Assembly: GCF_963678635.1 (NCBI RefSeq)
Contig: NW_026970842.1
Location: 1-33,271 of the forward strand
DNA length: 33,271 nt
Direction: 5' to 3'
Source: Symsagittifera roscoffensis
Lineage: Eukaryota; Xenacoelomorpha; Acoela; Convolutidae
Below the pieces are notes generated by a model. The model searched no databases. It was not told the DNA's origin and saw only the letters and a program-made list of their open reading frames with translations. Below, piece by piece: positions 20,794 to 30,658 of this stretch. Numbering within the stretch: position 1 is the stretch's first letter; each line of letters begins with the position of its first letter. The translations under genes and the position numbers were made by a program.

Positions 20794-20876
20794 CTGAAAA
20801 ACAAATTCCAACAAAACTGCGATTTACCATTTATTCACCGCTGATTCTTATTTTTTTCTGAACTTTTTTTCTGACC

Positions 20877-21110
20877 GGGGGGCAGTGGTGAAGTGGCTCC
20901 GCCTCTCAATCGAAAGGTCGGATGTTCGAGGCCCACCATGATCCGTGCTCGTTGCTTGAGGGTGAGGCAACATTACCCAGCCCAGAAAAATAAACCAAAA
21001 AAAATTGCATGCAGTTCTTAAGCAGGGGCACAACAGCGGTTCGCCGTGATGGGCTGTACAGCTCGTATGTTGGTCCTATCCCTCGTGGACGTGGATAAAT
21101 GATCTTAAAA
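20877..21110 (+). mobile_element. tRNA-derived SINE
   Basis: Starts with a tRNA-like head: an A-box-like CAGTGGTGAAGTGG and a B-box-like GGATGTTCGAGGCCC about 40 bases later. A GC-richer body follows (GTTGCTTGAGGGTGAGGCAA; CGTGGACGTGGATAAATGA), with an A-rich end near 21110. This layout is typical of RNA polymerase III-transcribed SINEs mobilised by a partner LINE. No clear target duplication was found. The frame on its minus strand is not a gene. Confidence 0.65.
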
Positions 21111-21205
21111 ACTTAAAAGATTAGAAAGGTCATTTTGCCACCCAGTCAATGATTGATCGGCCTAATCTGTTGTCTTTTCCAATTCATTTTTTGCAAGAAT
21201 ATTTA

Positions 21206-21280
21206 AAGGTCAAACTGTGCCCTGGATAGGCGTCAGTTTGGTTTTTGTAGGTCTTTGGAATCCAGAGACAAAACTATAAA
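21206..21280 (+). repeat. dispersed hairpin repeat, copy 3
   Basis: Reads AAGGTCAAACTGTGCCCTGG, then ATAGGCGTCAGTTTGG and TCCAGAGACAAAAC. CAAACTG (21211-21217) pairs with CAGTTTG (21234-21240); the paired bases differ from copy 2 but pairing is kept. Confidence 0.75.
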
Positions 21281-21706
21281 CTTTAGAAAAGATTTAAAAA
21301 AAAAACAAAATATAAAAAAGCTTAAACAAGATCAAAGAGAAGTGCCCTTCCGGATTGCGCCAACACTTAAAGTAATTTTTTTTACAATTTTTTCTTAAAT
21401 ACTTAGATTGATCTCGTAATGATAACACAATCGTTTGTGCGTTCAAACAATTTGTACATAATTGGTGCATTCAGATTCACTCATAGAGTCAAAAATCGAG
21501 TGTGCTTAAACAAAAAGCGGTGCCTAAAAGTCTCCTGGCATATTTAAAAAGAATTCTGCTTCCTTGAAAAAAATGTGTGATGGCTACACGAAATTGATAG
21601 AAAAGGGTATGTTCAAACATCCAAACACTTATGTTTTCTTTTAAAAAATCTGCAATTATTTATGAATGTCATAAATGTTTTTCAGATCTTAAACTTTTTT
21701 TATCAG
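21281..21706. other. intergenic
   Basis: No supported feature. Confidence 0.4.
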
Positions 21707-21878
21707 ATCTGTGGGAACATTTTGGAAGATTAGGGATTGGAAATTGGATCCGAAAAAGAAAACTGCAGATCTGATACAACTGGAAAAACAAAAAATCAGG
21801 TCTGAATTCGAATCTGAGGAACCATTTCCAACCTTATTCGATATGCATTTTGTTGTTATTGCAATATTCAACTTGTAA
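21707..21878 (+). CDS. possible exon, charged protein segment
   Basis: An acceptor CTTTTTTTATCAG precedes 57 codons ending in TAA, entered with one leftover base. The reading is charged and protein-like: FWKIRDWKLDPKKKTADLIQ, then EKQKIRSEFESEEPFPTLFD. A second acceptor (GTTTTTCAG) lies 20 bases upstream. The antisense frame is longer but S/F-rich and less convincing. No family is recognised, and the relation to the next block is unclear because the frames differ. Confidence 0.35.
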
Positions 21879-21892
21879 AAGTTATCTACAGG

Positions 21893-22044
21893 CAAAAAAG
21901 ATTTTGAATAAGTGGAAAAATCACTTTGGCAGTCTTAATTTTTTTACGACTGCTTTGGAAAGTTTTCAAACTTTTCTAGATCCCCTATCAAATTTGCGCA
22001 TTTCATGCGCTACTAATGCAGTTTCAGCTGTTCTTTTCATGTAA
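21893..22044 (+). CDS. possible terminal exon, unknown product
   Basis: Follows an ATCTACAG acceptor in phase 0 and runs about 50 codons to TAA (AKKILNKWKNHFGSLNFFTT, then SFQTFLDPLSNLRISCATNA). Composition is protein-like. It sits 14 bases after the preceding frame ends, in another frame. It may be a separate splice form, a frameshifted relic or chance. Confidence 0.3.
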
Positions 22045-22465
22045 ATTAAACATACTTCAGAAGAGTTTTGTTAAGTACCTGATTGTGGATAGCAGAAGGT
22101 ATAAATTACAGAATTACCTAAAATAGCAAAAAATTGTCAGAATGTTTCAGAATGTCCAGAAGATGATCTACGAAAATTTCTGCAAACTATTTCTAGGTAT
22201 CTGTGAACGTTCTTTAACTACAAAAATTGAGTAGAAGTTCAGCGGTGAGCCCATTAGAGAAAAATAAAACCCCTCAAAAATAGTGATCGATGAATGAAAA
22301 TGAGCGATAAAAAAGTGAAAAAAAACAGCGACACCATTGATGATCTATCGGTGCTCACTGCCACAAGAGCAAATTTTAATTATGACCGCTTATGTGGCTA
22401 TTTTGCAGCGATCAAACTATAACTATGATTAGAAACCTACCAGAATGAGCAAAAATTGTGAATTA

Positions 22466-22530
22466 ACCAGGTTCGATCCTGCAACCAACCAATTAGCCGG
22501 CTAGTATGCAACGTCTGCGCCACGAAGCTT
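22466..22530 (-). pseudogene. tRNA-like relic or SINE head
   Basis: On the minus strand GTGGCGCAGACG (A-box-like) is followed by CTAGCC / GGTTGG, which can form an anticodon-type stem, and by CAGGATCGAACCTG, a T-arm-like hairpin. The acceptor ends do not pair, so an intact tRNA is unlikely. The strand is assigned from the A-box to B-box order. Confidence 0.4.
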
Positions 22531-22606
22531 TATTTAAATACAAGTTAAGGGTTTATTATCTCACACTCTCATTTAAAAACTAATTTTTTAAGGAAAATTC
22601 TACGCT

Positions 22607-22690
22607 GACTTTATACAAAATCATTACGAAAACTACGGACTTTATACAAAATCATTACGAAAACTACGGACTTTATTCAAAATCATTAAT
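22607..22690. repeat. 31-bp tandem repeat, ~2.7 copies
   Basis: GACTTTATACAAAATCATTA, then CGAAAACTACG. Units start at 22607, 22638 and 22669. The first two are identical over most of their length; the third is truncated. Confidence 0.85.
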
Positions 22691-23228
22691 GAAATAGCTC
22701 TAAAAATTGCAGAATTAGCCATGCGAAATACTCTGAATTGTACCCGAAACAGCACCCTGGAAAATAGCTATCACTGAGGTACTCCGGAAAAAACGACAAT
22801 TATTGGCTTCAACACGGCTCATACTGAATCTGACAATTTTTTGAGCAGCTTTTGATCATTTGAATAGTATTTTTCTACACTGCCATTGATTCGATTGTTT
22901 TCGCATCAATAGGTTAAATCGCCGCTAAGCATAGAAAAATTGCAGCAATACCGAAGTACTAAACCGAAGCTTATTTTGTACTCTATAATTAAAACAATAT
23001 TATAAATTACTGCTTTGGCTCTGCTCTGGCCCCAACTTTATAATGAATCTCTTCTAGCATTTTTAGGACTTACTTTGCATAAAAAAAAAACTTTCCTAAG
23101 AAGTAATTAGATATAAATTTCTGCGGATAGAGATCGGTGGTTTTCCAAAACAGCCTGGCCAGAAAAATCGTAAAACTTCATGTATTTTTTTTCACCAGAC
23201 ATAGTTTCGATTAGTACTCAAATATGAC
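22691..23228. other. intergenic
   Basis: No supported feature. Confidence 0.4.
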
Positions 23229-23858
<630 letters not shown>

Positions 23859-24530
23859 AATCATAAATGAAATTAGGTGGTGATCAAAAAACACCACACG
23901 TTTAGTTTGTAATTCTGGCAGATAATTGTCTCTGCTTAGTTGATATCCATCAGAGTTAAGTTTCATACAATAAGATTTAAAAAATTGTAGGTACCTGATA
24001 GTTACCTACATGTTGAAATCTAAGGCTGTCAGATAAATCACATGAAATGTCTGAAACTCATTTGGGAACCAAAATCATTAACACGCTTATACTACACTGT
24101 ATACAACACGGTTGTTCGTTATCTCAGAAAAAAAAACTTTTGCAGTATATGAAAAAAAAACAATATTCAGGGTTTTTAAAGGTTTTATATAATTAACCAT
24201 CTGAATTCAAGCCTGATAGAAGACCAATAGACCGTATGGGCCGACTTTAAACGCCTCTCAAACAAAAATTTTTCGTAATACTTGGCCAAATTGTGTAACT
24301 GTGTACTACGTGAATTGTAATCCGCAAGGACGTCCGCCTTTGTTGTTTTGTTTTCTGTAATCGTTCCGACTAAATTTCACCATGTTTATAGACTTATCTC
24401 TGAAATCCAGCAACTTACAGACACCAAATTAATTGTGCGCATATCTTCTGCTTTGGCGCCTAACCTCTGCTATTACAGTTTGGCTTGGTAAGTTTTTTTT
24501 TCAAGTTTGGGACGAGGATCTTCGGAAAAG
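23859..24530. other. downstream flank with coding hints
   Basis: A minus-strand frame of about 40 codons near 24430-24310 (MVKFSRNDYRKQNNKGGRPC) follows a GGATTTCAG acceptor and ends in TAG; it could be another exon of the 24531-24773 gene, but the phases do not join simply. A plus-strand frame across the same stretch is also open. Confidence 0.25.
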
Positions 24531-24773
24531 CTAGCGTTTACCAAGATACAACGGGGAACGGGAACGTAGGAAAGTATCTACCTGCCCGTGAGGAGGCTCT
24601 GCAGCAGGTTGAGGATTCGAATCAACAGGACCAGGGGCAGGTGCATAGTAATAATAGTAGTAAGTATTATAAGTCCGTCTTCTTCTGGCAGAGTCTTCTC
24701 TTCTGATGCAGAATCGATCGATACAAGTTTTAAACTCAGAGACTGAGTCAGAACAGCAAACCGGACATTTTCT
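24531..24773 (-). CDS. Cys-rich, Tyr/Pro-rich terminal exon
   Basis: Acceptor CTTCTTTTACAG (24785-24774) opens a phase-0 frame of 80 codons plus TAG. It begins RKCPVCCSDSVSEFKTCIDR, then FC, followed by four consecutive Arg, a run of six Tyr, and a Pro-rich tail (APAPGPVDSNPQPAAEPPHG) ending PLYLGKR. The C-x2-C-x10-C-I-D-x2-C pattern parallels the exon at 20623-20793. The Arg cluster could be a processing or nuclear signal, and the low-complexity tail is probably disordered. Upstream exons would lie beyond the satellite and heat-shock-element block, making those intronic or promoter-proximal. The plus strand also has an open frame here, but the minus reading has the acceptor and Cys motif. 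Internal donors (CAG/GTAGAT, CTTG/GTAAAC) allow other ends. Confidence 0.5.
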   Translation of the reverse strand, partial: RKCPVCCSDSVSEFKTCIDRFCIRREDSARRRRTYNTYYYYYYAPAPGPVDSNPQPAAEPPHGQVDTFLRSRSPLYLGKR

Positions 24774-24831
24774 CTGTAAAAGAAGTCAGTTTTGTTCCGA
24801 TTAAAAAATTAAGAACAAAACCAGTGGTCAA

Positions 24832-26215
24832 AGGTACTTCGATTTAAAAAAAAAACACTTCAATGTCGCAAAAACTCTCATCAAGTTTTACATGGTGAAC
24901 AAAAAAAACAGTTGAAAAACAGTACAACAAATAAAGTAAAGTTTCAATGAAATTATCGCAGCGTTGAAGTGTTTTTTTTTATATATTGAAATTTAAATAT
25001 GACGGTTGCCATGATAGTAGGAGGTGGTCGCAGGTACTTCGATTTAAAAAAAAACACTTCAATGTCGCAAAAACTCTCATCAAGTTTTACATGGTGAACA
25101 AAAAAAACAGTTGAAAATCAGTACAACAAATAAAGTAAAGTTTTAATGGAATTATCGCAGCGTTGTAGTGTTTTTTTTTTATATATTGAAATTTAAATAT
25201 GACGGTTGCCATGATAGTAGGAGGTGGTCGCAGGTACTTCGATTTTAAAAAAAACACTTCAATGTCGCAAAAACTCTCATCAAGTTTTACATGGTGAACA
25301 AAAAAAACAGTTGAAAAACAGTATAACAAATAAAGTAAAGTTTCAATGAAATTATCGCAGCGTTGAAGTGTTTTTTTTATATATTGAAATTTAAATATGA
25401 CGGTTGCCATGATAGTAGGAGGTGGTCGCAGGTACTTCGATTTAAAAAAAACACTTCAATGTCGCAAAAACTCTCATCAAGTTTTACATGGTGAACAAAA
25501 AAAAACAGTTGAAAAACAGTATAACAAATAAAGTAAAGTTTCAATGAAATTATCGCAGCGTTGAAGTGTTTTTTTTATATATTGAAATTTAAATATGACG
25601 GTTGCCATGATAGTAGGAGGTGGTCGCAGGTACTTCGATTTTAAAAAAAACACTTCAATGTCGCAAAAACTCTCATCAAGTTTTACATGGTGAACAAAAA
25701 AAAAACAGTTGAAAAACAGTATAACAAATAAAGTAAAGTTTCAATGAAATTATCGCAGCGTTGAAGTGTTTTTTTTTATATATTGAAATTTAAATATGAC
25801 GGTTGCCATGATAGTAGGAGGTGGTCGCAGGTACTTCGATTTAAAAAAAAACACTTCAATGTCGCAAAAACTCTCATCAAGTTTTACATGGTGAACAAAA
25901 AAAAACAGTTGAAAATCAGTACAACAAATAAAGTAAAGTTTCAATGGAATTATCGCAGCGTTGAAGTGTTTTTTTTTTATATATTGAAATTTAAATATGA
26001 CGGTTGCCATGATAGTAGGAGGTGGTCGCAGGTACTTCGATTTTTAAAAAAAACACTTCAATGTCGCAAAAACTCTCATCAAGTTTTACATGGTGAACAA
26101 AAAAAAACAGTTGAAAAACAGTACAACAAATAAAGTAAAGTTTCAATGAAATTATCGCAGCGTTGAAGTGTTTTTTTTTTATATTTTGAAATTCAAATAT
26201 GACGGTTGCCACGAT
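24832..26215. repeat. satellite array, seven ~200-bp units
   Basis: Units start at 24832, 25032, 25232, 25430, 25628, 25829 and 26030, each beginning AGGTACTTCGATT (198-201 bases). They differ mainly in homopolymer length and a few point changes. Each carries inverted arms AAAACACTTCAA and TTGAAGTGTTTT about 115 bases apart, so each can fold. The last unit is cut off inside GATAGTAGGAG, exactly where the next element begins. Frames of 85-116 codons through it are repeat-derived. Confidence 0.95.
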
Positions 26216-26293
26216 AGTAGGAGTAGCTTGCGCACCACCAACGCTCAAGGGGGGGGGGTTGAGCAGGGCGCGGAAAAGAGCAGAAGCAAATTA

Positions 26294-26316
26294 TTCTAGA
26301 TTGTTCTAGAATGTTC
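26294..26316. promoter_or_regulatory. heat-shock-element-like array 1
   Basis: Five alternating TTC/GAA triplets at exact 5-base spacing (TTC, GAT, TTC, GAA, TTC) with one mismatch. The consensus heat shock factor site is nTTCnnGAAnnTTCn. Confidence 0.65.
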
Positions 26317-26333
26317 CAAATAGTCCTCAGATC

Positions 26334-26356
26334 TTCTAGGTTCTTCTGGAACATTC
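26334..26356. promoter_or_regulatory. heat-shock-element-like array 2
   Basis: TTC, GGT, TTC, GAA, TTC at 5-base steps; the last three form a perfect TTCnnGAAnnTTC. Confidence 0.65.
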
Positions 26357-26624
26357 TTACTATATAACTATATTAATAGCACTAAAATTTTAGTATAATT
26401 AATTAAAATTTACTTACCATCCTTGAACTTTTAAGCTCTTTGTCAGCGTTTAAATTAAGGTTGTTCCAGGATTTCCTACACAAACTAAATCGATAACTAA
26501 TTTTCAGATTTTTTTCATGATAATTATCATTTCTTTAAGTTGAAATTGCTTCCTCAATCAATAGGGCTTAATTGAATATTGGGAAGGCGAGAGTGAACAG
26601 AACAGTGCTCAGGTATATGTGTAT

Positions 26625-26652
26625 GAAAATTCCAGAACAATCTAGAACATTT
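26625..26652. promoter_or_regulatory. heat-shock-element-like array 3
   Basis: Six triplets GAA, TTC, GAA, ATC, GAA, TTT at 5-base steps; the first three are a perfect GAAnnTTCnnGAA. Confidence 0.6.
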
Positions 26653-26659
26653 AATGGAT

Positions 26660-26687
26660 ATTTGGAACATTCTAGAACAACCTAGAA
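26660..26687. promoter_or_regulatory. heat-shock-element-like array 4
   Basis: ATT, GAA, TTC, GAA, ACC, GAA at 5-base steps; the central three are perfect. It mirrors array 1 in the opposite terminal repeat. Confidence 0.65.
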
Positions 26688-26765
26688 TATTTTGCTCTTG
26701 CTCTTTTCGGCACCCTGCTGACCCCTCTCCCCCTCGAGCGTTGTGTTGTGCAAGCTACTACTAGT

Positions 26766-27352
26766 CACGATCAATTTAATAACAGTGTTATAAAACTTAA
26801 ATTTTTTCTCAAACCAAAATCAAAGATCTCAAATTTACATATATACAGATATATAAATCTTCTGTCGCAAAGAAAGATTTTACCAAGTTTCTATCAAAGT
26901 TCTGACTAAGTGAACCAGAGGGGTTCTAGGATTCTCACGAGGGGGATGAGGATTTTCATCCGCTCATCCCCCCCCCCCCCTAAATCCACTGTTGAAGTGA
27001 ACACCAATACAATTTTCTACATGTACCATTGTTTGTACTGAGAAGAAAAACGCAATTATGAGGAAAAAACGTTGCGTGCATTGAGAAGGAAAAGTCTGAC
27101 TATGAGAACTAAAATACCGTTTTTAAAAAAATTAAATGAACAAAAAAGGTAGAAAATCAGATGTGATGGTTCCTATGGTTCAATTCTATGTGCTTTTTGC
27201 TTTTTCGTTTTCAAAAATTTTTTTGAATACCGAAGTTCCGATATATAGTATCAAGGTTCATGTAGAAGATGCTATAAAAGTATACTTGGATATATAGTTT
27301 GTTTACTCGAACAGAAAACATAGAACTGATTTATTGCAAATATAGTTTAAAA
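26766..27352. other. intergenic with one GC hairpin
   Basis: GGGGGATGAG (26941-26950) pairs with CTCATCCCCC at 26963-26972 and runs into a 13-C tract. Otherwise no supported feature. Confidence 0.4.
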
Positions 27353-27532
27353 ATGATAACAGTAGTTTTTAAGTCGGTTCTGATCCTTTTTTGTCAACTT
27401 TTTCTAAATTTCAAGTCCAATTTTTCTATGGATTTGAGTAACAATAAAATTGATTCGAACAGATTTTTAACCACGTTTTCGGACACTCACTTTATACAAT
27501 TTATATTCAGATATTCTAGACTATTAAAATAA
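27353..27532 (+). CDS. possible small hydrophobic ORF
   Basis: An ATG in good context (TAAAAATGA) starts a 59-residue frame with a signal-like beginning (MITVVFKSVLILFCQLFLNF) and a polar tail to TAA. T-rich DNA gives such hydrophobic starts easily, and no splice sites support it. Confidence 0.15.
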   Translation: MITVVFKSVLILFCQLFLNFKSNFSMDLSNNKIDSNRFLTTFSDTHFIQFIFRYSRLLK

Positions 27533-27799
27533 GAGACATAATAATAAAAAAAATGTTATATGCGCAATTTTCAATTGAGCTATCTACCGTTTCGACGTTT
27601 GGCCTAAGCCAAAATCTTAATTTATCTGCAACAGAAACATTTTTTTAATGTTTCTAATCATATAGTTTTTAGCTAACAATATTGAGCTTAGAACTTTGAT
27701 AATAAAATTGTTTTTTTTTAAATTTTGCATAATTGTACATCTCATTACCACGGACAACCTTAAATTTGCCCAACTCGAAATGGAAACCCATAAATCTAA

Positions 27800-28034
27800 A
27801 TGTGTGCGTTACAAAATTTTCTTGAACGACTCTTGTTCTCTGTAGCTATTCTTGTGGTTCTCTTTTTTTTCTGTTTCTATTTCAAAGGTGAGAAATCCCT
27901 TTAATATATTTTATATATATCGATTTTGGTATCTAAATGGCTACCGTAAGTTAATTTTTTCGAACATATTATCTGTATAAAAATTGATTTATATCAATTC
28001 AAACTCAGGTTTTCAGTGCGGCATAGAGCTATAA
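27800..28034 (+). CDS. possible two-exon small membrane/secreted peptide
   Basis: ATG 27800 starts 29 codons ending at AAAG/GTGAGA, a good donor. The peptide is signal- or membrane-like: MCALQNFLERLLFSVAILVV, then a Phe-rich core ending FYFK. A 121-base intron ends in AAACTCAG, and a short second exon (28009-28034, GFQCGIEL) reaches TAA in phase. A neighbouring acceptor (TTTTCAG at 28016) gives another short end. Total about 37 residues. No homology is recognised. Confidence 0.3.
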
Positions 28035-28116
28035 TTAGCTGAAATAAACGCAAACTTTTCGTCAAATATTGAGAGATTTTATCAGATAGATGTTTTGAAG
28101 TTAACTAAGCTGGCTG
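28035..28116. other. intergenic
   Basis: Nothing seen. Confidence 0.4.
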
Positions 28117-28413
28117 TCAGTTTGATGTTAATTTTTCATATACAACTTCCAAGACAAAATTAGCTATTGTTAACTTTGTAAAAAAGACCATAGCTGTGCT
28201 ATGTATAGCATACAAATTTTTTAAACACGATAGAGACAACAACCATTTAGTCAATATGGAAAACTTGATGGGGCTCAGATTTTTGTAGTAAAAACGATTT
28301 GGTTTGGTTCTAAAGTTACCCAAGAGAATAATTGAAACTAGAGACCTGAACAGGCAAGGTTTTTTTTGTTTCACAAGTTCCATACACTGAAAACATTCCA
28401 AAATTTTAGACAA
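28117..28413 (-). CDS. possible coding frame with Cys start
   Basis: A 98-codon frame ending in TGA reads KILECFQCMELVKQKKPC near its start and ends ANFVLEVVYEKLTSN. A TTTTCAG acceptor falls inside that start (after ECFQ), so the upstream Cys may be intronic. Composition is plausible but no ATG begins the frame. The next frame upstream (28639-28439) is separate. Confidence 0.2.
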   Translation of the reverse strand: MSKILECFQCMELVKQKKPCLFRSLVSIILLGNFRTKPNRFYYKNLSPIKFSILTKWLLSLSCLKNLYAIHSTAMVFFTKLTIANFVLEVVYEKLTSN

Positions 28414-28639
28414 AAATCATCAATCCAATTATACACAATTACTGAAAAAAATTCTTTCGCATGCAGGATGAAATTTTTTTTAGCAAATTGCTGAAATTAA
28501 ACTGGAAGAGCTCAACCCTCAATTTTTTTTCTAAATATTTTATGCGCTTTTTGTTCGGCAAATGGACAAATGTTTGACGAAGTGTACATTTGTTCGACTT
28601 AGTTGTCGGAACCTCCAGATAGAAAATAATTGGTGTCAA

Positions 28640-29636
28640 AAAATGCGTTAAAAGAAAATTGGCTGAACATAAAAATTTTGAACTCCATAGGTGAAAAAAG
28701 AAATTGTTAATTCTTTTTTTTTGAAATTCGACTAGTTTATGGTTGATAACTTCATTATAAAGTAATCATATCCAGAGATAACAGAAGCATTTTGCATTTT
28801 TTTCTGATGGAATATCAAAAGGTCCCACTTTCACACCAGAGGTCGATTTCACTTTCGTGACTTTGACAATAGATTGCACTTCAAAATAAATCAAAAGTCA
28901 AACCGCTTAAATTCAATAAAGAGTGAACATTTTCAAGGACTTTTCCCTGAAAAAAAAACAAGCAAAATCATCAAACCTTTCATAATTAAAAATCACATCG
29001 TTCCTTAACACTATAGGAAAAAAAGATTCAGCTTACATCCATTTACACTTTAGGTAGAAAAGGTCGCAGATTATGTTAAATTAAAGGATTTTTATATTAA
29101 AAAGCTCAAATAACCACAATTATATTGAACTTCTGTGTTTTTTTAAAACTAGATTTGTTTTTGCTAGTAAAGTTTTCAACCAATCAGATTATTTTGATCA
29201 AAATTTCAAACTAAGACCGGTAGCAGTTTTGGGTCTCAGAATAGAAAATATCCAAATTAATTACGATTTAGGTTACGATTTAGGTTTTTGAAAGCTGAAA
29301 ACTTTATCTATTTTATCTGAAGAGTTTATCTAATTCCCACTTTATCCCTCGTTAGTTGAGGCAAGTCAGTATGACTGATCAAGCTGAAAATCAAGCCGAT
29401 TGAATCTCCAAATCCGATCGAATTTAGGTGTTTTCTTAACCTCTCATTGTGTATCAAACATTTGAAAGCTTTTGTTTTGTTTTCGTCCCGCAAAAAAAAA
29501 AATGAAATGCCATTTCAAAGTGGCATTGTGGCTGAATAAATGGTAATGAACGCAGATGGAAAAGAAACTGTACTAAAATACAAACAGCGAAGCTGATTTG
29601 CAGTTTTTTGGACTTTTACGCAAAAAATTTGGTTAC
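28640..29636. other. intergenic with minor structures
   Basis: Holds a minus-strand coding hint near 28880-28755 (VKVTKVKSTSGVKVGPFDIP), a 12-bp direct duplication of TTACGATTTAGG near 29264, and an AATGCCA / TGGCATT hairpin near 29510. None supports a gene. Confidence 0.3.
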
Positions 29637-29816
29637 TCAAATTACAAAAGTTTCGATTTTTAATGAGCTTGCCTGTATATTGGTTGCAGATTGGCCCTTA
29701 CAATGCTGGCTGACTAGGTATAAGTCGACGTCTTCGCATTCTGATTTAGTGAGTCTACCACAATGAGTAGCGATGACAACACTGATTCCGTGAGACAGAA
29801 AGACACATACAACTGA
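29637..29816 (-). CDS. possible Cys-containing secreted segment
   Basis: After a TTGTTTTCAG acceptor the frame reads VCVFLSHGISVVIATHCGRL, then TKSECEDVDLYLVSQHCKGQ, and continues to TGA. The hydrophobic start followed by spaced Cys (C-x7-C-x12-C) suggests a small secreted Cys peptide. Possible donors are GTAAGG (29704) and a GC-type CAG/GCAAGC. Overlapping ATG frames exist on the same strand (MAKTCFQLYVSF) and the opposite strand (MSSDDNTDSVRQ), so the true frame is uncertain. Confidence 0.25.
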   Translation of the reverse strand, partial: SVVCVFLSHGISVVIATHCGRLTKSECEDVDLYLVSQHCKGQSATNIQASSLKIETFVI

Positions 29817-29987
29817 AAACAAGTCTTAGCCATGTTTTAGAGTTCATATTTCAAACAATTTCCTGCAAAATCTATAAAACTGGAATTCAATGAAGCTCTT
29901 TATTTGTTTGAGTAAGGATTTCAAACCTTGTTTCGAGTTCTAACATTTTTTTTCAAAAAACGAGATGTTCTTACTGTTTGCTTTTAG

Positions 29988-30361
29988 AGTATTTCGTCAA
30001 AGTGTGCTGTACCAAATGATCCTCGTTTTGAAACGCGAAAAAAAAACAAAAGTTGAGTTTGATGCAATCCACCTGCGGTAAGTTTTGCATCAAAATGAAC
30101 ACTTTCTAGATTATGCGGAGTAAGAAAATTTATTTAATCAGCCTGAAAATTTTTCTAATCTTGGTTTGTTTCATTTTTTCAAGCGGCATTTCGAAAAATT
30201 TAGAAGCAATTTTCACGCTATTTGATAGTATGCAAGGAGAACTTATAATTTCTAAGCTGTGTTTAAAACGGTAAAACTCCAACTTTGAATTTTTGCAAAG
30301 CTTTCACACATACCAAGAGCAAAGGTTTAGAGTTGCCCTCTATGAAATTATCAAAACTTGA
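29988..30361 (+). CDS. putative multi-exon gene, unknown product
   Basis: Exon 1 of the model (29988-30077) lies between TTTGCTTTTAG and a consensus GTAAGT and reads VFRQSVLYQMILVLKREKKT, then KVEFDAIHLR. Exon 2 (30184-30270) follows TTTTTTCAAG and reads GISKNLEAIFTLFDSMQGEL, then IISKLCLK, to a GTAAAA donor. Exon 3 (30301-30361) reads FHTYQEQRFRVALYEIIKT to TGA. All joins use a 2+1 codon split giving Arg. The second intron would be only 30 bases, and two acceptors end AAG rather than CAG. A signal-like MKLFICL with a GTAAGG donor starts at 29890 but joins in the wrong phase. No family is recognised. Confidence 0.35.
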
Positions 30362-30658
30362 AGTTGGAGACTCAACGTCTCCAAAAAGTCTACAAAAAAA
30401 GCATTTTAGAGAGCAAAAACCTGGATTCTTACTCAGATTTACAAGCAGACAAATTTAAGCGAAATTTCAGGATTTTACTCTCAAAAATTCCTGTTTCTTA
30501 TCCATTTTGGCACTATTTTCTTCAAAAATTATTTAAGATTTTACTCAATTTCGAAAGATTTTTTTTTCAAACTGGAAATTAAAAATAGGCTGTTTAGAAA
30601 TTGAAATACTGATTTGCGCTAATTTTTGTCCACAAACCGTAAGAAAAACTTTTTTCAG
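30362..30658. other. A-rich stretch with open frames
   Basis: A 74-codon frame from 30358 to 30582 (QADKFKRNFRILLSKIPVSY) is protein-like but has no ATG or clean acceptor. It could be an alternative continuation of the preceding gene. Confidence 0.25.

Larger units (their letters stand above)
26216..26765. mobile_element. 550-bp long-TIR element carrying heat-shock elements
   Basis: The ends are long inverted repeats of about 100 bp: AGTAGGAGTAGCTTGCGCAC on the left, and on the right in reverse complement ACTAGTAGTAGCTTGCACAA. Both continue through an ACGCTC, G-rich, GCAGGG, GAAAAGAGCA stretch into TTCTAGAA motifs. CACGAT flanks both sides (26210-26215 and 26766-26771) and could be a 6-bp target duplication, although the left copy also belongs to the satellite unit. 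No transposase frame is present. Confidence 0.75.

Noticed and set aside
22466-22530. Functional tRNA gene
   Set aside because: The ends do not form an acceptor stem and the T-loop deviates, so only a relic or SINE head is supported.
24485-24706. Plus-strand 73-codon frame
   Set aside because: It is opposite the minus exon that has an acceptor and a Cys motif; its protein-like look comes from the GC-richer exon sequence.
25087-26248. 85-116 codon frames on both strands with repeated peptides
   Set aside because: They follow the ~200-bp satellite period exactly; homopolymer length changes break the frame from unit to unit.
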